This document shows positions 4,503-8,156 of a stretch of 8,156 bases of DNA, in pieces. The stretch is from assembly GCA_964518635.1 (NCBI GenBank), contig CAZFGK010000049.1, positions 1 through 8,156 of the forward strand. Direction: 5' to 3'. The first letter of the stretch is position 1. The number at the start of each line of letters is the position of its first letter. Source of the DNA: CAZFGK01 sp964518635 (GTDB lineage Bacteria; Zixibacteria; MSB-5A5; GN15; FEB-12). The notes under the pieces are model-generated. The model did not search any database. It was not told the DNA's origin and saw only the letters and a list, made by a program, of their open reading frames with translations. The translations under genes were made by a program, and so were the position numbers.

Positions 4503-7500
4503 ATGGAAAAGGAAAAGGATGCGCTGAAATTCCTGACCGCTCCGGTGCAGCTCCGGGGGAAGGATACACCGAGGTGGGCGCAGAAACCCGCAGCTAGATT
4601 GAGCAAACCCTCAGGATGTGCTGGTTGCCCGCTGGAGTCCCTCAGTGCGGGATTCTCTCACCCAGAGGGGAAAGGGACGATTCCGTTGCTGATCGTAGCC
4701 GAGGCCCTCGGGGACGCTGAGGCTAAGGATGGCCTCCCGCTGCGGCCATATGCACCAAGTGGCAGCGTCGTGGAGAAGGCAATCAACCAGCTTGGGTATA
4801 CCAGAGAGCAGTTCGCCCTGTGGAATATCGTTGGGTGTCGCCCACCGAATAATGAATTGGAGAAGACCTGGTATGAACGCGGTGCAATTGACCACTGCCG
4901 TACGCACTTCGACGCTGTTGTTGCTCGGTTTGCTCCTAAGGCTATCCTTGCTCTTGGGAATGTCGCTCTTGAGGCCCTTACTGGTTGGAGCGGCAAGGCT
5001 CGAACGGTCAGCAGTGTTCGAGGTTACGTGCTTTGGTCCTACAGATACAACATCCCTGTCGTGGCGAGCTACCATCCCAGCTATATCCGACGAGGAGGGA
5101 TGAAGGATTTCTGGGTGCTCAGGCATGACTTGGCGAAGGCGACCGCGATAGCTAGAGAGCAGTTCTCGGATTATGTGCTCGCCAACAACCCGGAGGATTT
5201 GCGACAGAAGACTCAGCTTCGGTATGTGGTTGAACCGAACGCTGGGTATCTGGAGAAGTGGTTTCGAGAACTGGCTGAAGACCCAGGCAGATTCTTCAGC
5301 TTTGATATTGAAACCGGCTATGCTGCGGATCAGGACGAGAGCGAGCGAGAAATCAAGGGGAAAGAGATTACCCAGATCCAGTTCTCCCAAGGGGTAGGAG
5401 AAGGGATCGCGCTCAAGTGGGGACAGGAAGCTGCTGAGCTGAGCAGAGAGGTGTTCAAGCTGAAGAATCCTCGGGGGAACCACAACTGCTGGAGATTTGA
5501 TAATCCCATCCTGAGGTTGAATGGAATCGAGCCCAGCCCCGAGGGTGTGGTGTGTCATGACACAATGGTCATGTGGCATCACTACCAACCGGATCTGGCC
5601 CAGGGGTTGCAGTTCGTGGCTAGCTTTGCCGGAATGCCCTTCCCCTGGAAACACTTTGTGAGTGCTGACTTCGGAGTGTATGGGATCGGAGACGTGGATG
5701 CGGTGCAGAGGATCTTTGCCAAGCTGCCGAAGACTATGGCCGGGAAGAAGAATCCCGAGACAGGTGTGAATATCTGGGAGGGATACCTGGATAAGGTGGT
5801 CAGGTTGCAACCTGTGCTGGAGAGCATGCAGAACCTGGGGATCGGGATTGATAAGGCTGGACAGGATAAGCTGCGGGCGTGGATTGAGGCTGAGCAGGCC
5901 AGGGTTGTGGAGGAGTTGAACCCGTTGATCCCAGCCGAGGTGAAGAAGCGGAAGGAGTGGAAGACTTGGCCGGAGGATTGCAAGCCCATAGTTGAGAGCT
6001 ACAAGCAACAGGTGGTGGAGGAGATCACCCGAAGGTTGGAAGCCGAGGGCAAGAAGGTAACTAAGAAAGCCACGAACGTGGTCATCAGGATCAGGAAGTT
6101 CGAGTATGACAAATACAATGTGGCCATTCGTGAGCTTGGTTACCAATGGACCGAGGATGGGCTTAAGTTGTTCAAGGAACTCGACTACAAACCGAATAGT
6201 TCCCAACAACTCAAGGCTATATTCAAGCATTTCAAGGTGGACATCCCGGTTGATGTGGACGGAGCTGAAACCACCGACAAGGGCGAGCTGCGAAAGCTGT
6301 TGAAGAAATGCAAATCAGGCGAGTTGATTCCTATCATCACCAAGACCCTGGAGTATCGGGAGTTGGGCAAGGCGAAAGGGACTTACTTGGATGGGGCCGG
6401 GTGGACACCGGACGCGCAAGGACGGATTCACACAACGTTTACATTCAAGCCTGCGACGTGGCAGCTCAGCAGCATGGACCCGAACGTGCAGAATATCCCC
6501 AAGCATACTAGGTTGGGTGGGGAGATCCGGAAGTTGGTGGTGCCGAGAGAAGGGCATGTTATCTTGGAGGCGGACTATTCCAGCTTCCACGTTCTCACCC
6601 TGGGATTCAACGCCGAGAGCGAACGGTATATGCAGTTAGCCCGGAGTGACGCGCATTCGTATGTGTGTGCACATATGTTGAAAACCCGCATCAAGGAGGG
6701 GACTAAGGATGAATTGGAAATAGAAACTCGGGAATGGATTAAGGATCTTGACTCGTGGCTTGGTTTGGATCGAGATATCTTCCTGCAAAAACTACGCTGG
6801 ATCAAGGACCACTATGGTAAAACTCTACGTCAACAAGCGAAGGCAGGAATCCTTGGCGTTGGCCTGGGACTCGGTGTGGATAAGCTTCATTCTCACAACG
6901 AAGATAGTTTCAATCCTAGTCCAGAGGAAGCCGAGAGATACCTAGCAGCTAATCCAAAGCTTCAGTTCTACTCCCCGATCACCAAGAGCATGAAACCTGC
7001 TAGCTACTTCCCGCACGAGATGCAGGTGATGCTCGCGCAGGAGAAGCTAGGTAAGACCGCAGCGAAGGAACTTCGTGGGTTGCTTGAGCGCCTCTTCCCC
7101 GAGGTATTCAAGTGGCAGCAGAAGATCCGAGCCCAAGCCCATCGGGATGGGTACTTGGTGAGTCGCTATGGCGGGATCAGATGGTTCCATGATGTGTATC
7201 ATTGGGATCACAAGCGTGGGATGGAGATCCCGGGTGAGGATGCTGAAGCCGCGATTGCCTTCTTTGTGCAGAACGATGCGTTCGGGAAGATCCGGGAGGC
7301 GATGCTGGAACTGTGGGACGAGACTCTCTGGGCCAAGGGGTTTATGAATAACACGGTTCATGACTCCCTGGTTTTCGATATCCCCCGAGATATGGCAATG
7401 GACGCGGCGAGGGATATTCAGAAGGTTATGGAACGTCCCGCGAGGATGTTGAAACATCCGGTGCTGTGTCCCGAGGGGTTGAGTTGTAGTGTGGAGATCA

Positions 7501-7547
7501 GCATCGGGGAGAATTGGAAGGATATCAAGGAGGTGAAGGTTGAGTAA
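4503..7547 (+). CDS. DNA polymerase family A with N-terminal family 4-like uracil-DNA glycosylase domain
   Basis: A 1014-residue replicative-type phage polymerase. Residues about 36-220 form a UDG family 4-like domain of the kind known at the N-terminus of Bacillus phage SPO1 polymerase: four candidate Fe-S cysteines (Cys39, Cys42, Cys112, Cys132), motif AEALGD (66-71), NIVGCRPPN (108-116) and SYHPSY (189-194). Residues about 262-440 are a 3'-5' exonuclease with DIE (268-270), NxxxFD (328-333) and YxxxD (393-397) all present, so proofreading is likely active. Residues about 440-1014 are the polymerase: LSSMDPNVQNIP (655-666), motif A DYSSFH (691-696), motif B R776, K780, motif C VHDSLV (952-957) and a GENW end as in E. 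coli Pol I. Catalytic Asp691 and Asp954 are intact, but five positions that are conserved in Pol I differ (see findings). There is a larger fingers insertion at about 720-775. The ATG at 4503 has a purine-rich leader; the SD is not clear. Confidence 0.95.
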   Translation: MEKEKDALKFLTAPVQLRGKDTPRWAQKPAARLSKPSGCAGCPLESLSAGFSHPEGKGTIPLLIVAEALGDAEAKDGLPLRPYAPSGSVVEKAINQLGYTREQFALWNIVGCRPPNNELEKTWYERGAIDHCRTHFDAVVARFAPKAILALGNVALEALTGWSGKARTVSSVRGYVLWSYRYNIPVVASYHPSYIRRGGMKDFWVLRHDLAKATAIAREQFSDYVLANNPEDLRQKTQLRYVVEPNAGYLEKWFRELAEDPGRFFSFDIETGYAADQDESEREIKGKEITQIQFSQGVGEGIALKWGQEAAELSREVFKLKNPRGNHNCWRFDNPILRLNGIEPSPEGVVCHDTMVMWHHYQPDLAQGLQFVASFAGMPFPWKHFVSADFGVYGIGDVDAVQRIFAKLPKTMAGKKNPETGVNIWEGYLDKVVRLQPVLESMQNLGIGIDKAGQDKLRAWIEAEQARVVEELNPLIPAEVKKRKEWKTWPEDCKPIVESYKQQVVEEITRRLEAEGKKVTKKATNVVIRIRKFEYDKYNVAIRELGYQWTEDGLKLFKELDYKPNSSQQLKAIFKHFKVDIPVDVDGAETTDKGELRKLLKKCKSGELIPIITKTLEYRELGKAKGTYLDGAGWTPDAQGRIHTTFTFKPATWQLSSMDPNVQNIPKHTRLGGEIRKLVVPREGHVILEADYSSFHVLTLGFNAESERYMQLARSDAHSYVCAHMLKTRIKEGTKDELEIETREWIKDLDSWLGLDRDIFLQKLRWIKDHYGKTLRQQAKAGILGVGLGLGVDKLHSHNEDSFNPSPEEAERYLAANPKLQFYSPITKSMKPASYFPHEMQVMLAQEKLGKTAAKELRGLLERLFPEVFKWQQKIRAQAHRDGYLVSRYGGIRWFHDVYHWDHKRGMEIPGEDAEAAIAFFVQNDAFGKIREAMLELWDETLWAKGFMNNTVHDSLVFDIPRDMAMDAARDIQKVMERPARMLKHPVLCPEGLSCSVEISIGENWKDIKEVKVE
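7527..7533 (+). promoter_or_regulatory. Ribosome binding site that decides the TTG start at 7540
   Basis: AAGGAGG, a near-perfect SD, lies in the last codons of the polymerase, exactly 6 nt before TTG at 7540. It is the strongest SD in the window and supports a TTG start overlapping the polymerase by 8 nt. Confidence 0.75.
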
Positions 7548-7857
7548 CGTGCACACCATAACCGTGACGGATTTGCTAATCAGTTTTGAAGCTGCAAGCA
7601 AAGGCCCTTGGACGCATATCCTTGGGTGTGTGTCCGAACCGCATTTCAAAACATTGCTCCACCTGACCCTGCCTAACTTGGAGGTGGATACTTACTTGTA
7701 TTACCTTCGCCAGGGCTGGTTTCTGTTCCAAGGGACTATGATAGTCAAGGGCAGGGAAGGGACACCGCATAATCGAATCTACTGGTGGCGAGATGTGCGC
7801 CGGTTGGAGCTGTTCACTTACGAACTGCCGGCTGAACCGGAAGATGAATATGAATAA
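7540..7857 (+). CDS. Protein of unknown function, 105 residues, overlapping the polymerase end
   Basis: It starts with TTG, has an excellent SD and ends with TAA at 7855-7857. The protein is rich in aromatic residues and probably alpha/beta: an N-terminal helix (about 10-20), then hydrophobic strands such as YLYYLRQGWFLFQGTMIV (about 52-70), and an acidic C-terminus (EPEDEYE). There is no signal peptide, membrane span, cysteine cluster or recognised enzymatic motif. The overlap with the polymerase implies co-transcription and coupled translation, so a small replication or host-takeover role is possible. I do not recognise the family. It is the last plus-strand gene before a convergent minus-strand gene. 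Confidence 0.75.
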   Translation: MSNVHTITVTDLLISFEAASKGPWTHILGCVSEPHFKTLLHLTLPNLEVDTYLYYLRQGWFLFQGTMIVKGREGTPHNRIYWWRDVRRLELFTYELPAEPEDEYE

Positions 7858-7900
7858 AAGAAACCCCCGGGGAGTGAGTCGCTTGACTTCCCCCGGGGGT
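7854..7900 (-). terminator. Intrinsic terminator for minus-strand transcription between convergent genes
   Basis: ACCCCCGGGG (7863-7872) pairs with CCCCGGGGGT (7891-7900), with an inner AGTC/GACT stem (7877-7880 with 7885-7888). On the minus strand the hairpin is followed by TTTCTTTTATTC, a good U tract. On the plus strand no T run follows, so termination of the long operon here would be weaker or would use the hairpin only as an end stabiliser. The minus tail overlaps the stop codon of the 105-residue gene. Confidence 0.75.
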
Positions 7901-7960
7901 ACAAGTACGAGACGGTTATGCAACTAACAGTATCGCCGGAGACAAAACTCCCGTCCGATA
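7855..7960 (-). ncRNA. Candidate small RNA, about 105 nt, convergent to the replication operon
   Basis: A promoter-like pair ends just upstream (minus direction) and the intrinsic terminator at 7854-7900 closes the unit. The predicted start is near 7959. No open reading frame with an SD is evident inside. The 5' half can fold: GACGG can pair with CCGTC, and GGAG with CTCC around a U-rich TTTTGT loop. The only supporting facts are the promoter, terminator and lack of coding sequence. It could instead be merely the 3' untranslated region of the minus gene. Confidence 0.35.
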
Positions 7961-7966
7961 ACTGAA

Positions 7967-7995
7967 ATTATACTACTACGCCTCCAGCTTGGCAA
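7967..7995 (-). promoter_or_regulatory. Sigma70-type promoter candidate, minus strand
   Basis: On the minus strand TTGCCA (7990-7995, five of six to TTGACA) is followed after exactly 17 nt by a perfect TATAAT (7967-7972). The -35 lies inside the last codons of the minus-strand gene and the -10 just past its stop, so it can only drive the region between the two convergent genes. A chance match cannot be excluded. Confidence 0.45.
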
Positions 7996-8155
7996 GCTCG
8001 GCATCCACCAGCTCATGGGTGTTGGCCGAGAGCTTGTCTCGCTCAGCGCGGATCTCTTCCACGGTGAACCCGGAGGTGGAGATCAGTTTGGCGATGAGCT
8101 GTGCCGCGCCCGCCGTGATCGTATTGATGAGATTGATGAGATCGTTGATGTTCAT
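7976..8155 (-). CDS. Small minus-strand protein of unknown function, 59 residues (possibly 5'-partial)
   Basis: The minus strand reads from ATG (8155-8153) to TAG (7978-7976). Residues about 4-27 form an Ile/Leu/Ala-rich amphipathic or weakly hydrophobic helix (NDLINLINTITAGAAQLIAKL). Residues about 31-59 are an acidic, charged helix (TVEEIRAERDKLSANTHELV then a short Glu/Lys/Ala end) that could be a coiled coil. Third codon positions are strongly G/C, as in a real gene. Only one base precedes the ATG in the window, so the true start and its SD cannot be seen, and the gene may extend beyond the edge. It lies opposite in direction to all other genes and so belongs to a different transcription unit. 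The family is not recognised. Confidence 0.65.
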   Translation of the reverse strand: MNINDLINLINTITAGAAQLIAKLISTSGFTVEEIRAERDKLSANTHELVDAELAKLEA

Positions 8156-8156
8156 A

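Noticed and set aside
4611..6230. 539-codon open frame on the minus strand
   Set aside because: It lies wholly antisense to the polymerase, whose domains and motifs are intact. Its translation is low in recognisable motifs and is a by-product of GC-rich codon usage.
1..8156. CRISPR arrays, tRNA genes, rRNA and insertion sequences
   Set aside because: No regularly spaced long repeats, cloverleaf-like segments, rRNA-like stretches or transposase frames with terminal repeats were seen by eye on either strand.

Overview
The window looks like the replication and recombination segment of a double-stranded DNA bacteriophage or a prophage-like contig. The evidence is a compact, mostly same-strand gene run with short gaps and overlaps: a family A DNA polymerase carrying an N-terminal uracil-DNA glycosylase (UDG) domain, a Pif1/RecD-type superfamily 1 helicase, the C-terminal part of a probable phage RecA-like (Sak4-type) ATPase, and several tiny proteins with no recognisable function. 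The composition is moderately GC-rich, starts include ATG and TTG, and Shine-Dalgarno (SD) sequences are of the AAGGAG type, which suits a bacterial host. Nothing in the window identifies the host.

Layout, plus strand. 1-551 is the tail of the Sak4-like ATPase, cut by the window edge. 552-624 is an AT-richer leader with GCTAAC repeats. 625-1405 encodes an unrecognised protein that is intact only if one base is skipped near a C5 run. 1406-1645 is a non-coding island with a 17-bp perfect inverted repeat and a strong intrinsic terminator. 1646-4480 holds a coiled-coil protein, the helicase (TTG start, overlapping the previous gene), a small zinc-binding protein, a 41-residue membrane peptide, a 100-residue protein and a 46-residue membrane peptide. 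4503-7547 is the 1014-residue UDG-exonuclease-polymerase. A 105-residue protein follows at 7540-7857, again from an overlapping TTG start.

Minus strand. A 59-residue gene (7976-8155) converges on the operon. Between the two lies a GC-rich hairpin whose U-rich tail is on the minus strand. A TTGCCA-17 nt-TATAAT promoter-like pair sits at the 3' end of the minus gene and would drive a transcript of about 105 nt ending at that hairpin, which makes it a candidate small RNA.

How the genes may work together: the polymerase would copy and proofread DNA, the UDG domain may survey uracil, the helicase may unwind or remodel forks, and the Sak4-like protein may act in recombination. No primase or hexameric replicative helicase is visible here. 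The strongest points for follow-up are the polymerase, which keeps the catalytic carboxylates but has replaced several normally conserved active-site residues, the apparent +1 frameshift, and the convergent small-RNA candidate.
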